DNA of 8,495 nt from Candidatus Peribacterales bacterium. GTDB taxonomy: Bacteria; Patescibacteriota; Gracilibacteria; Peribacterales; Peribacteraceae. Below are positions 1 through 5,821 of the stretch, piece after piece. A program made the position numbers and the translations under genes. Where the stretch lies: NCBI GenBank assembly GCA_020059985.1, contig JAGVCI010000071.1, forward strand, positions 1-8,495. The letters are read 5' to 3'. The first letter of the stretch is position 1. Each line of letters starts with the position of its first letter. The notes under the pieces were generated by a model. It was not told where the DNA came from, searched no databases, and saw only the letters and a list, made by a program, of their open reading frames with translations.

Positions 1-1151
1 ATGATCGACACGATCGCGACGAGCGCGATACCGAGCTCTCGACCCGGGAAGAGACTGAATTCCGGGTTGATGTACGCACCGATGACGCCGTAGACGAGGA
101 TAAGGAGGACGATGAACCACGCACGCGTCATGAATGAATCCTTCTCATCGAGAACGAAGCGTGCGAGCCACGGTCGCGCTGTCAAAAACGACTGTATCCG
201 GTCTTCCTCGGAGACGAGAATGCTATTGAAGAGGAAGTTTGAGGTCGCGACGACGATGAAGAACGCAAAACCAAAGAGCGGAAGATGATCGAGTGAGAGC
301 GCCATGCTTGCCTCACCTACTCCCTGCGCGAATGCGTCGGGAACGAAGAGATTAATGAGCCAGAGCAGAAGAAATGTGAGCACAGCTTGCAGCGGAAGTC
401 TTCCGAGCACTTGCTTGAGCTTCTTCGGATTGAGCTTCGAAAGATAATGCAGCACTCCGCCGAGAATGCCGATCACCAGCGTGATCAAAACCGCGAGCAA
501 CGCATTGCCTTCCAGGGCATCAGTGTCCGCCAAAAATTCTTCTGGGTGCGTTATGACATCAAAAGAAATGACCGGAACGGAGTACCCAAAACGCTCTCGT
601 GCGAAGAAGCCCATCACTTCGCCCGAGGCAGTGCTCTCATCCGTCGTCACGAGCACGGCAGCACTTGCCGTTGTCTGCTCTCGCTCTTGAGGAGAAACAC
701 CACTGGGTGAAGTGACCACGGGAACGTGTGGAGTGGTCTCGCTGGAACCCGTGGAATCGGGAGTGGGATCCGTGGGGGTATCACTCTCTTCTTCCGGCGT
801 GTCTGACGACGTGTTCGAAGGAGGTGTTCCCGTGTTTCCAGGAGAAGTCGTATTCCCCGTCGGCTCTGCAGGAGGGGGATCATCATCCGTTGCATCTTCT
901 GAAGGCTCTTCGATATCTGACGGAGTGGAATCCTTAGGAGGATTTTCTGTATCTTGATCGGATGAACCAATTGCACCATCGGAGCCGGGAGTCGGCTCGA
1001 CTGGCATCGGATCCTGTGGCTGCTCCTCTGCTTGTACGGCGGCAGCTGCCTCGCCCTTCGTCTCCTCCGGCGGGACGATCACTTCTCCGGACTGCGCAAA
1101 AGCCACTCCCGATAGAGAGAGCAACGTGGTGAGGAGGAAAGCCCGAACCAT
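1..1151 (-). CDS. Stalked polytopic membrane protein, unrecognised (3' end off the window)
   Basis: An open frame of 383 codons runs from ATG at 1151 to the left edge without a stop, so the C-terminus is missing. Residues 1-19 form a clear Sec signal peptide: a short basic start, a hydrophobic core, and a VAFA-Q cleavage motif. Residues about 24-160 are low complexity, rich in Asp, Glu, Pro, Ser and Thr, with almost no hydrophobic residues, and look like an extended extracytoplasmic stalk. A short ordered stretch (about 161-210) follows. Then come hydrophobic segments at about 217-237, 252-270, 290-308 and 344-361, and a fifth beginning near 374. A basic loop (KLNPKKLKQ) follows the first segment. 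AGGGTGA about 6 nt before the ATG may act as a ribosome binding site. It is the last visible gene of the minus-strand block behind an ABC exporter and a small membrane protein. I do not recognise the family. The reading frame and signal peptide are secure, the function is not. Confidence 0.8.
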   Translation of the reverse strand, partial: MVRAFLLTTLLSLSGVAFAQSGEVIVPPEETKGEAAAAVQAEEQPQDPMPVEPTPGSDGAIGSSDQDTENPPKDSTPSDIEEPSEDATDDDPPPAEPTGNTTSPGNTGTPPSNTSSDTPEEESDTPTDPTPDSTGSSETTPHVPVVTSPSGVSPQEREQTTASAAVLVTTDESTASGEVMGFFARERFGYSVPVISFDVITHPEEFLADTDALEGNALLAVLITLVIGILGGVLHYLSKLNPKKLKQVLGRLPLQAVLTFLLLWLINLFVPDAFAQGVGEASMALSLDHLPLFGFAFFIVVATSNFLFNSILVSEEDRIQSFLTARPWLARFVLDEKDSFMTRAWFIVLLILVYGVIGAYINPEFSLFPGRELGIALVAIVSI

Positions 1152-1210
1152 AGGCTCACCCTATCACCCAGGAAGCGGCGTTCGCTACGACTTTGGCGTG
1201 AAAACGGCGA

Positions 1211-1486
1211 TTACCACATGCCGAGTTCCGCACCGCGAATGTATCCACCGAACGCGATGAGTCCGAAGAGGACGACACCAGCGCTGATTGCGGCTGTGGA
1301 TTGGAAGACGTTGTGTTTTTTTCTAAGCAACGCCCCGAGCACGATGAACACGAGTGCGCAGACTGCCTTGAAGGTCATGCTTCCTGTTTCGCCGAGCATC
1401 ACGAACATGTCAGGAGCGATATAGAAGATGAACGCGATGGCGACACCGAGTGCAACCGCGATGATTCGTGTGGATGAGTGGTTCAT
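1211..1486 (-). CDS. Small three-helix membrane protein, unrecognised
   Basis: This encodes 91 residues ending in TAA. Hydrophobic segments lie at about 7-25, 38-55 and 62-82, joined by a short loop with GETGS and a basic loop (RKKHN) that probably faces the cytoplasm. The frame is open further upstream to an ATG at 1540, but that version would add a basic, non-hydrophobic 18-residue leader and overlap the 55-residue gene at 1512-1679. I therefore chose MNHSSTR at 1486, which leaves 25 nt after that gene's stop. Neither start has a Shine-Dalgarno sequence. It sits between an ABC exporter with its small satellite gene and a stalked membrane protein, all on the same strand. No family recognised. 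It could be an accessory membrane subunit, but nothing in the sequence shows this. Confidence 0.65.
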   Translation of the reverse strand: MNHSSTRIIAVALGVAIAFIFYIAPDMFVMLGETGSMTFKAVCALVFIVLGALLRKKHNVFQSTAAISAGVVLFGLIAFGGYIRGAELGMW

Positions 1487-1511
1487 AATAAAAGTGCGTG
1501 AAGACGAACGC

Positions 1512-1679
1512 TTAGGATTGCGACTCAGGACGATACGCATTCGAAAAAATCGAATCCGCCTGCCTGCGCATTGCGATGTTTATTTTCACGTTCCAATCTC
1601 GCAGATGGTCTCTCGCCACTTGGGCTAACTCTTGTGTCTCCGGGTCATCCTTAATGCCGATTTGTTCAGGTGTAGCCAT
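1512..1679 (-). CDS. Small soluble protein of 55 residues, unrecognised
   Basis: ATG at 1679 opens a 55-residue frame that ends in TAA at 1512-1514. It begins MATPEQIGIKDD, and has a charged, probably helical middle (ETQELAQVARDHLRDW, residues 15-30) and a polar tail ending YRPESQS. It contains no membrane segment, signal peptide, or cysteine or histidine cluster. It is supported by its fit in the block: it fills the gap between the ABC permease (stop at 1721) and the three-helix protein (start at 1486) on the same strand without overlapping either. GGGTGG and GGGGAG lie 4 and about 13 nt before the ATG and are two of the few SD-like sequences in the window, both inside a hairpin (1680-1711). 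I recognise no homologue. A non-coding explanation remains possible because it is short. Confidence 0.5.
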   Translation of the reverse strand: MATPEQIGIKDDPETQELAQVARDHLRDWNVKINIAMRRQADSIFSNAYRPESQS

Positions 1680-1711
1680 ATATCCACCCTACTCCCCACT
1701 TGGGTGGATAT
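1680..1711 (-). promoter_or_regulatory. Inverted repeat covering the ribosome-binding region of the 55-residue gene
   Basis: On the minus strand a perfect 10-bp inverted repeat, ATATCCACCC and GGGTGGATAT, encloses a 12-nt loop (AAGTGGGGAGTA) and ends exactly at the ATG at 1679. It begins 9 nt after the stop of the ABC permease. The right arm contains the SD-like GGGTGG, so folding would hide it. CCAC in the left arm can also pair with GTGG in the loop to form a smaller, mutually exclusive stem that would free the right arm. No T run follows, so a classical intrinsic terminator is unlikely. It may dampen or control translation of the downstream genes, or be a weak terminator or mRNA-end stabiliser for the exporter genes. 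The symmetry is seen directly, the role is inferred. Confidence 0.5.
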
Positions 1712-1720
1712 TCAACTGAA

Positions 1721-2470
1721 CTACGCCTCGATTCTCGAAAATAAATACGTTCCCAATAGGAGACACAGAACCATGGCAATAGAGAGGACGGAGAGATCGA
1801 GACCTAAACCGAAATGCGAACTATTCATGACGAGTGTTCCGCGCAGGGCATCGACTCCGTAAGAGAGCGGATTGATGCGCGTGATGGCTGCCATCACGAA
1901 CGGCAAGTCACCAAGCGGGAAGAACGCACCCGACAGGAAGAAGAGCGGCATCACGAGGAGGTTCATGATCAGTTGGAAGCCCTGGAAATCTTGGAGCACG
2001 GAAGCGACGGCAGTACCGAGTGCCGTGAAGAGGAGCGCGACGAGGAAGATGATGCCCAACGCGAATGGCAACATGACGACGGACTCGGGACGGAACCCCG
2101 CGATGAGTGCCATAGCGAAAATAATGAGCCCCTGTGCAGTGGCCACCGTCGCACCACCCACAGTGCGTCCGAGCATGATGTGCCACCGAGGCACGGGCGC
2201 CACGAGCGTCTCCTTCAGGAATCCAAATTGTCGGTCCCAGATAATTTCCATACCCGAGAACATCGCGGTGAAGAGGACACCCATCGATATCACACCGGGA
2301 GTCAAAAACTGGAGGTAATTCCCGCCGCCTGCTTTCTCGTAAATAGGACCGAGACCGAAACCGAGTGCGACGAGGAAGAGCAGCGGTTGCCCAAGCGACC
2401 CGATAATTCGAGAGCGGGAGCGCACGTAGCGTTTCAGTTGTCTCAGCCAGAGAATGTAGATGGTACCCAT
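1721..2470 (-). CDS. ABC-2 type exporter, membrane permease subunit
   Basis: This is the membrane half of an ABC exporter that would pair with the ATPase encoded 5 nt upstream. It has 249 residues, a usual length for DrrB/NodJ-type ABC-2 permeases. Six hydrophobic segments lie at about 23-42, 53-73, 104-124, 134-157, 167-184 and 226-244. The family signature is clear: after helix 2 comes EIIWDRQFGFLKETLVAPVPR (about 75-95), the amphipathic coupling region of ABC-2 permeases. FFLSGAFFP (177-185) and INPLSYGVDALR (199-210) are also typical of the family. The N-terminus is basic (RQLKRYVRSRSR), which places it in the cytoplasm. The ATG at 2470 directly follows the ATPase stop, and no SD is visible, so translational coupling is likely. 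The substrate cannot be read from the sequence. Relatives export drugs, lipids or polysaccharides. Confidence 0.9.
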   Translation of the reverse strand: MGTIYILWLRQLKRYVRSRSRIIGSLGQPLLFLVALGFGLGPIYEKAGGGNYLQFLTPGVISMGVLFTAMFSGMEIIWDRQFGFLKETLVAPVPRWHIMLGRTVGGATVATAQGLIIFAMALIAGFRPESVVMLPFALGIIFLVALLFTALGTAVASVLQDFQGFQLIMNLLVMPLFFLSGAFFPLGDLPFVMAAITRINPLSYGVDALRGTLVMNSSHFGLGLDLSVLSIAMVLCLLLGTYLFSRIEA

Positions 2471-2475
2471 AAAAA

Positions 2476-3282
2476 TTATCGGCGTTTTTGCCAGCCGCGG
2501 GCGAAGACACGGAGTTGATCCACGGAGGTGGCGGCTTCGTCGCGGATGGTATTGCCCGTGAGCGCGAGGAACGCGTCTTCGAGTGTCTGTGTCCTCGTTT
2601 GCTCGAGAAGTTCAGCGGAGGATCCGACCGCCACAATGTGACCGTGGTCGATGACCGCGATGCGATCGGCGACTTTGTTGGCTTCTTCCATGTAGTGCGT
2701 CGTGAGGAACACCGTGATCCCCTCTTTCTTATTCAAGTCTTCCACGTAACTCCAGAGGTGATTGCGGGTCTGCGGATCCAGTCCGATCGTCGGCTCATCG
2801 AGGAACAAGATTTTTGGATGATGGAGGAGTCCACGCGCGATCTCGAGTCTCCGGCGCATGCCTCCCGAAAACTTTTTCACAAAATCATCTTTGCGGTCCA
2901 TGAGACCCACGATTTCGAGGAGTTGTTTCATTCGTTCCCGTCTTAGCTGCTTCGGCACCGCATACAGCACGCCATGGAGTTCGAGGTTTTCCCAAGCGGT
3001 GAGCTCATCGTCGAGACTGGGGTCTTGGAACACAATTCCAAAGGATTTCCGCACGTCTCCTTTCTGATGCTCGGGATCAAATCCATTGATTCGCACCGTG
3101 CCGCTCGTGGGATGCAGGAGAGTCGTGAGGATTTTGATCGTAGTCGTCTTCCCTGCTCCGTTTGGTCCGAGGAACGCAAAGATCTCTCCTTGATTCACAT
3201 CAAAGGAAATAGTATCGACCGCGACGAAGTCATCAAACTTCTTCGTGAGATTTTTGACCGTGATGATCGCGTTCGTGTTCAT
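2476..3282 (-). CDS. ABC exporter ATP-binding subunit (DrrA/CcmA-like)
   Basis: This 268-residue nucleotide-binding protein would power the ABC-2 permease encoded next to it. All motifs are intact: Walker A GPNGAGKTT (39-47), Q-loop FQDPSLDDELT (from 85), signature SGGMRRRLEIAR (139-150), Walker B ILFLDEPTIGLDP (158-170) and switch histidine TTHYMEEA (His196). The C-terminal extension holds TLEDAFLALTG (233-243), which is characteristic of daunorubicin-resistance-type (DrrA) exporter ATPases and separates it from importer ATPases. ATG at 3282 is the natural start because the family motif begins a few residues later. No Shine-Dalgarno sequence precedes it. A weak promoter (3302-3330) lies just upstream in the divergent region. 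Assignment to an exporter is firm, the transported compound is unknown. Confidence 0.95.
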   Translation of the reverse strand: MNTNAIITVKNLTKKFDDFVAVDTISFDVNQGEIFAFLGPNGAGKTTTIKILTTLLHPTSGTVRINGFDPEHQKGDVRKSFGIVFQDPSLDDELTAWENLELHGVLYAVPKQLRRERMKQLLEIVGLMDRKDDFVKKFSGGMRRRLEIARGLLHHPKILFLDEPTIGLDPQTRNHLWSYVEDLNKKEGITVFLTTHYMEEANKVADRIAVIDHGHIVAVGSSAELLEQTRTQTLEDAFLALTGNTIRDEAATSVDQLRVFARGWQKRR

Positions 3283-3301
3283 GAATATTCGAGGGGCAGA
3301 G

Positions 3302-3330
3302 AGTGTAGCACGATGATAGGTGTTTGTGGA
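3302..3330 (-). promoter_or_regulatory. Candidate promoter for the ABC exporter block
   Basis: Reading the minus strand, TCCACA (3330-3325) is followed after 17 nt by TACACT (3307-3302), which is preceded by TGC and so forms an extended -10. Each hexamer matches the sigma-70 consensus at 4 of 6 positions. Transcription would start around 3295, giving a leader of about a dozen bases before the ATG at 3282. The location in the divergent gap supports it, but the match is modest. Confidence 0.35.
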
Positions 3331-3407
3331 GGGTGGCTAGCAGTTTCACCCGAAGAAAGCACAGCAGGTAAATCCATTCTGGTCTTCGTTGATCGGTCAT
3401 GATCTTC

Positions 3408-3413
3408 TATACT
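3408..3413 (+). promoter_or_regulatory. -10 box of the dehydrogenase gene, likely leaderless
   Basis: TATACT matches the -10 consensus at 5 of 6 positions and ends 8 nt before the ATG at 3422. A start site the usual 6-8 nt downstream would fall at or next to the A of the ATG, giving a leaderless message. The -35 region (TTCGTT at 3385-3390, 17-nt spacer) is poor. No SD precedes the ATG, which agrees with a leaderless arrangement. Confidence 0.45.
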
Positions 3414-3421
3414 TGCGACTC

Positions 3422-4408
3422 ATGGGTCCTGCCATACTTTTCCTTGATGTTGAACAAGCGGATCAATCTCTTGTTTTGGAACATTTTCCTGACTCCACGT
3501 TCGAAATGGGAAACGTACAAAATGAGGAACTCGTGGAAACTTGCAAGCACGCGGCGGTAATTTCGTGTTTCATCACGACACCGTTCTCTCGAGCGGTCAT
3601 CGAGAAATTACCAAAGCTCAAACTCCTCTGTACACGCTCGGTGGGCTACGACCACATCGACCTCGATGCGTGTGGAGAGCGAGGCATCGTTGTGTGCAAT
3701 GTGCCGGATTACGGTTCTCACGTCATCGCAGAACATGTGTTTGCACTCCTTCTCTCCACACTTCGTCACATTCGTGAGGGTGAGGAACGAACAGAAAGCG
3801 GCACGTTCGATTACCATGGCCTGCGCGGCATCGCTTTGAAAGGAAAAACAATCGGCATTCTCGGCACAGGAAAAATCGGACGAAAGGTGGCGACGATCGC
3901 CCATGGTTTCGAGATGTCTATTCTCGCCACCGACCAATGCCGCACACTAGAACTGGAGAATACATATGGGGTGCGGTACGTTTCATTGGAAGAACTCCTG
4001 AAACAGAGCGACATTCTTACTCTGCATATTCCCGCAACAAAGGAAACCACGCATCTCTTGGACGACAAAGCATTCGCCTTGATGAAAGACAGCGCCATCC
4101 TCGTGAACACCGCCCGCGGATCACTCATAGACTCTCAGGCGCTGCTGAAGGCACTTGAGAGTGGCAAGATTGCACACGCGCTTCTCGACGTCCTGGAGCA
4201 TGAGCAGAATTTTGAGGAGAATAAAGCACTCATCAAGCACCCAAAAGTCGTGACTACTCCGCATATTGCCTTCTATGCTGATGACAGCATGCGAAACATG
4301 TACCTCGACACCTTCCAAAGCATTGAGCAGTGGCAGAAGGGGGAAACACCGTTCCATTCAGTTCAGCAGCACGCTGTTATCTGTGACCTTCCAATCATTC
4401 GGCGATGA
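3422..4408 (+). CDS. D-2-hydroxyacid dehydrogenase (D-lactate dehydrogenase-like)
   Basis: This is an NAD-dependent cytosolic enzyme that should reduce a 2-oxoacid, most likely pyruvate to D-lactate, and so recycle NADH in fermentation. It has 328 residues, normal for the family. The N-terminal half carries RSVGYDHIDL (72-81), which is very typical of D-lactate dehydrogenases. The Rossmann fold has GTGKIG (148-153), preceded by GKTIGIL. The catalytic set is complete: Arg232 in NTARGSLID, Glu259 in LDVLEHE, and His281 in TPHIAFYADDSMRNM. The Phe-Tyr after the histidine again favours lactate dehydrogenase over phosphoglycerate or formate dehydrogenase. I start at ATG 3422 rather than the in-frame TTG at 3389, because the TTG version would lie upstream of the -10 box. 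The stop overlaps the next start (ATGA). Family is certain, the substrate is likely but unproven. Confidence 0.88.
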   Translation: MGPAILFLDVEQADQSLVLEHFPDSTFEMGNVQNEELVETCKHAAVISCFITTPFSRAVIEKLPKLKLLCTRSVGYDHIDLDACGERGIVVCNVPDYGSHVIAEHVFALLLSTLRHIREGEERTESGTFDYHGLRGIALKGKTIGILGTGKIGRKVATIAHGFEMSILATDQCRTLELENTYGVRYVSLEELLKQSDILTLHIPATKETTHLLDDKAFALMKDSAILVNTARGSLIDSQALLKALESGKIAHALLDVLEHEQNFEENKALIKHPKVVTTPHIAFYADDSMRNMYLDTFQSIEQWQKGETPFHSVQQHAVICDLPIIRR

Positions 4409-4641
4409 GCACACCACTCCTCATTTTTCTTGGCATCCAACTCGTTTCATTTGCCATTGTCGGGGCAATACTTTTCGAGCATTGGCGTGTGTGTAAGCAT
4501 CGCGAAGAAATATTCCAACATCTGGGTGACAGAAACAGAGAGAGAAGAAGACGAAGAAGGCTCGCACTTATCACGTTCTACCTTCTGACCACTCTTTGCA
4601 TCGCGCTCGTTCCCGGATATTTCTTTTTCCTCAGCAACTGA
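4405..4641 (+). CDS. Small two-helix membrane protein with an Arg-rich loop
   Basis: This 78-residue protein has hydrophobic segments at about 4-24 and 54-76. The loop between them is strongly basic and includes six consecutive arginines (47-52), so it should face the cytoplasm and place both ends outside. Its ATG overlaps the TGA of the dehydrogenase by 4 nt (ATGA), and its own TGA lies 2 nt before the start of the PH-domain-like gene, so translation of all three is probably coupled. There is no signal peptide cleavage site and no recognisable domain. The tight packing argues that it is a real gene. It may act with the PH-domain-like membrane protein that follows, which is inference from position only. 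Confidence 0.7.
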   Translation: MSTPLLIFLGIQLVSFAIVGAILFEHWRVCKHREEIFQHLGDRNRERRRRRRLALITFYLLTTLCIALVPGYFFFLSN

Positions 4642-4643
4642 CC

Positions 4644-5168
4644 ATGGACTCCCTTGCCTCACTTCCGTGGAAATCCAAAAGTCCTGGCCCTGTTATCGAG
4701 AAGGGTGAAAAGCTTCTCCTAGAAACGCGACATCATTGGATGAAACACATTGTGCCCATCGGTGTCTTCGTGATTCTTGCCCCACTGTGTGTCGCCCTGT
4801 TTCCCATCGCCCTATCGCTTCGTACAGAATCAGTTCAATTGTCTGCCATCATTTTTTTTGGAACGCTCATCTCCCTTCTTCTCATTCATCACTGGTTTTT
4901 CCACGCCATGTTGAGTGAGAATGTTACCGACATCATTTTGACGAATAGGCGTGTTTTCTACATGTCCCACCAACTTTGGTTTGCGGACACCATGGACGAG
5001 GTCGTGTTGCAGAGCATCAAAATAGTAGAAGCGGGGAGAAGGGGCATCGTGCGACGTCTCTTCAACTATGGTGAACTTTGGTTTGATATTGGTGGAGGCG
5101 GTCAGAAGATCCCATACGTTCCCTCTCCGCAAACATGGGCAACATACATCGAACGCATGAGAACGTAG
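4644..5168 (+). CDS. Membrane-anchored bacterial PH-domain-like protein
   Basis: This encodes 174 residues. Two adjacent hydrophobic helices (about 36-57 and 66-88) follow a short cytoplasmic start. From about residue 95 comes a segment typical of bacterial pleckstrin-homology (bPH/DUF304, YdbS-type) proteins: DIILTNRRVFYMSHQLWF, then VLQSIKIVEAGRRGIVRRLFNYGELWF, with the usual order of strand, turn, strand and Gly-Arg-rich turn. The C-terminus ends in a short helix (TWATYIERMRT). The start is ATG 4644, directly behind the previous stop. An upstream in-frame ATG at 4596 would overlap the preceding gene by 46 nt and add a basic leader, so it is less likely. The molecular role of these domains is generally unclear. 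The link to the dehydrogenase is by operon only. Confidence 0.78.
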   Translation: MDSLASLPWKSKSPGPVIEKGEKLLLETRHHWMKHIVPIGVFVILAPLCVALFPIALSLRTESVQLSAIIFFGTLISLLLIHHWFFHAMLSENVTDIILTNRRVFYMSHQLWFADTMDEVVLQSIKIVEAGRRGIVRRLFNYGELWFDIGGGGQKIPYVPSPQTWATYIERMRT

Positions 5169-5185
5169 GCTGAAATGCAGACAAA

Positions 5186-5194
5186 TGCTATTCT
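5186..5194 (+). promoter_or_regulatory. Extended -10 promoter box, likely leaderless start
   Basis: TGCTATTCT is an extended -10 (TGN plus a hexamer matching 4 of 6 positions) that ends 6 nt before the ATG at 5201. No -35 is recognisable, which is common for extended -10 promoters. Transcription would start at or within a base or two of the ATG. No SD is present. It would let the flavin-binding gene be transcribed apart from the operon upstream. Confidence 0.42.
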
Positions 5195-5200
5195 TTCGAC

Positions 5201-5671
5201 ATGCAGGGAACGCTCTCAGAGGCAGAAATGAATATACTTCTCTCATCGGAAGTCTTCGGCCACTTAGGATGTACCGACGGTCTGAAACCGTACGTTGTCC
5301 CCATGGCCTATGTTTTCCATGACAATGTGTTGTACGGACAAACCACAGAGGGGAAGAAGGTGGATATTCTGAGAAAAAATCCGTTGGTTTGCTTCCAGGT
5401 GGAAGGCCTAAACGAGCGCCAATGGAAAAGCGTCCTCTGTTGGGGAACGTTCGAGGAGATGGACTTTGACGAACTGCAGTCACCCGAAGCGATGACCATC
5501 GTTGAACTCCTCACAAAGCGCATTGGCGCTATTCAAGACAATGTCGGCATTGCCGTCCCCTTCTCCTTCTCTGGAGGCGCGAAACCACTCACGGTGAACG
5601 AAAAGAACTCCACACTCTTCCGTATTCTTCTCAAAGAGAAAACGGGGAGGTGGTATGAAGCAGAAGCGTAA
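5201..5671 (+). CDS. Pyridoxamine 5'-phosphate oxidase-like flavin-binding protein (NimA type)
   Basis: This 156-residue protein belongs to the FMN-binding split-barrel fold, in the Pyridox_ox_2/NimA branch. The order of elements fits: HLGCTDGLKPYVVPMAYVF (21-39), then the small strand DNVLYGQTTEGKKVDILRKNP (41-61), which carries the usual flavin-phosphate contact region, then VCFQVE (63-68) and WKSVLCWGTFEEM (75-87). Relatives include 5-nitroimidazole reductases and general flavin- or haem-binding proteins. Many have no known substrate, so true pyridoxamine phosphate oxidase activity should not be assumed. It would act in the cytosol. It lies 32 nt behind the PH-domain-like gene on the same strand and has its own extended -10 box. 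A convergent gene lies beyond its stop. Fold assignment is firm, activity unknown. Confidence 0.85.
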   Translation: MQGTLSEAEMNILLSSEVFGHLGCTDGLKPYVVPMAYVFHDNVLYGQTTEGKKVDILRKNPLVCFQVEGLNERQWKSVLCWGTFEEMDFDELQSPEAMTIVELLTKRIGAIQDNVGIAVPFSFSGGAKPLTVNEKNSTLFRILLKEKTGRWYEAEA

Positions 5672-5697
5672 AGCTCTCATACGAGAAATTGGCACGC

Positions 5698-5729
5698 CAT
5701 GAACCCGAGCCTAAGGCAAGTAGTTCATG
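5698..5729 (+). terminator. Possible stem-loop after the flavin-binding gene
   Basis: Perfect 7-bp arms CATGAAC (5698-5704) and GTTCATG (5723-5729) enclose an 18-nt loop that can itself form GCC-TAA-GGC. It starts 26 nt after the stop at 5671, in the gap between convergent genes. No U run follows, so it is at best a weak or Rho-assisted end or an mRNA-stabilising fold. Confidence 0.25.
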
Positions 5730-5745
5730 ACAGTCACGAGACTTT

Positions 5746-5765
5746 CTCAGACAGGTGTCTTTGAG
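5746..5765. terminator. Possible second stem-loop between convergent genes
   Basis: CTC-AGAC, an AGGT tetraloop, then GTCT, a 2-nt bulge and GAG can form a 7-bp stem with one bulge. It lies midway between the plus-strand stop at 5671 and the minus-strand stop at 5824. There is no strong T run on either strand, so termination is only a guess. The rest of the 150-bp gap shows nothing I can identify. Confidence 0.2.
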
Positions 5766-5821
5766 GCAATGGTTATTGGTATCAAGTTCTAAAGACAGTT
5801 ACGGGAATCATAACCGCATAA

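Noticed and set aside
647..979. Minus-strand frame inside the stalk-coding region
   Set aside because: It is an out-of-phase shadow of the low-complexity stalk. The true frame is open for 383 codons and starts with a signal peptide.
1539..1555. Inverted repeat ATTCGA-AAAAA-TCGAAT overlapping an alternative ATG at 1540
   Set aside because: It lies inside the 55-residue coding frame (codons for D-S-I-F-S-N) and has only 6-bp arms, so an operator role is not supported.
1814..2518. Long plus-strand frame rich in Arg, Glu, Asp and His, opposite the ABC permease
   Set aside because: It is the antisense shadow of a conserved gene. Its composition is that of reverse-complemented membrane codons and it has no domain or start signal.
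1908..2636. Minus-strand frame of 242 codons in another phase across the ATPase-permease junction
   Set aside because: It overlaps two well-conserved genes out of frame, and its Arg/Pro/His-rich product has no family features.
3389..3421. TTG at 3389 as an earlier start for the dehydrogenase
   Set aside because: It would lie upstream of the -10 box at 3408-3413, and the added residues do not belong to the family. ATG 3422 is the better start.
4530..4561. Purine-rich AGA/GAA tract
   Set aside because: It is explained by the six-arginine cytoplasmic loop of the 78-residue membrane protein and is not an independent repeat.
4830..5483. Minus-strand frame opposite the PH-domain-like and flavin-binding genes
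   Set aside because: It is antisense to two conserved genes, with no recognisable domain and a low-complexity Ser/Arg/Pro composition.
5795..5820. Minus-strand GGTTATGATTCCCGTAAC, slightly like a tRNA T-arm
   Set aside because: No proper T-stem, anticodon arm or acceptor pairing can be built around it.
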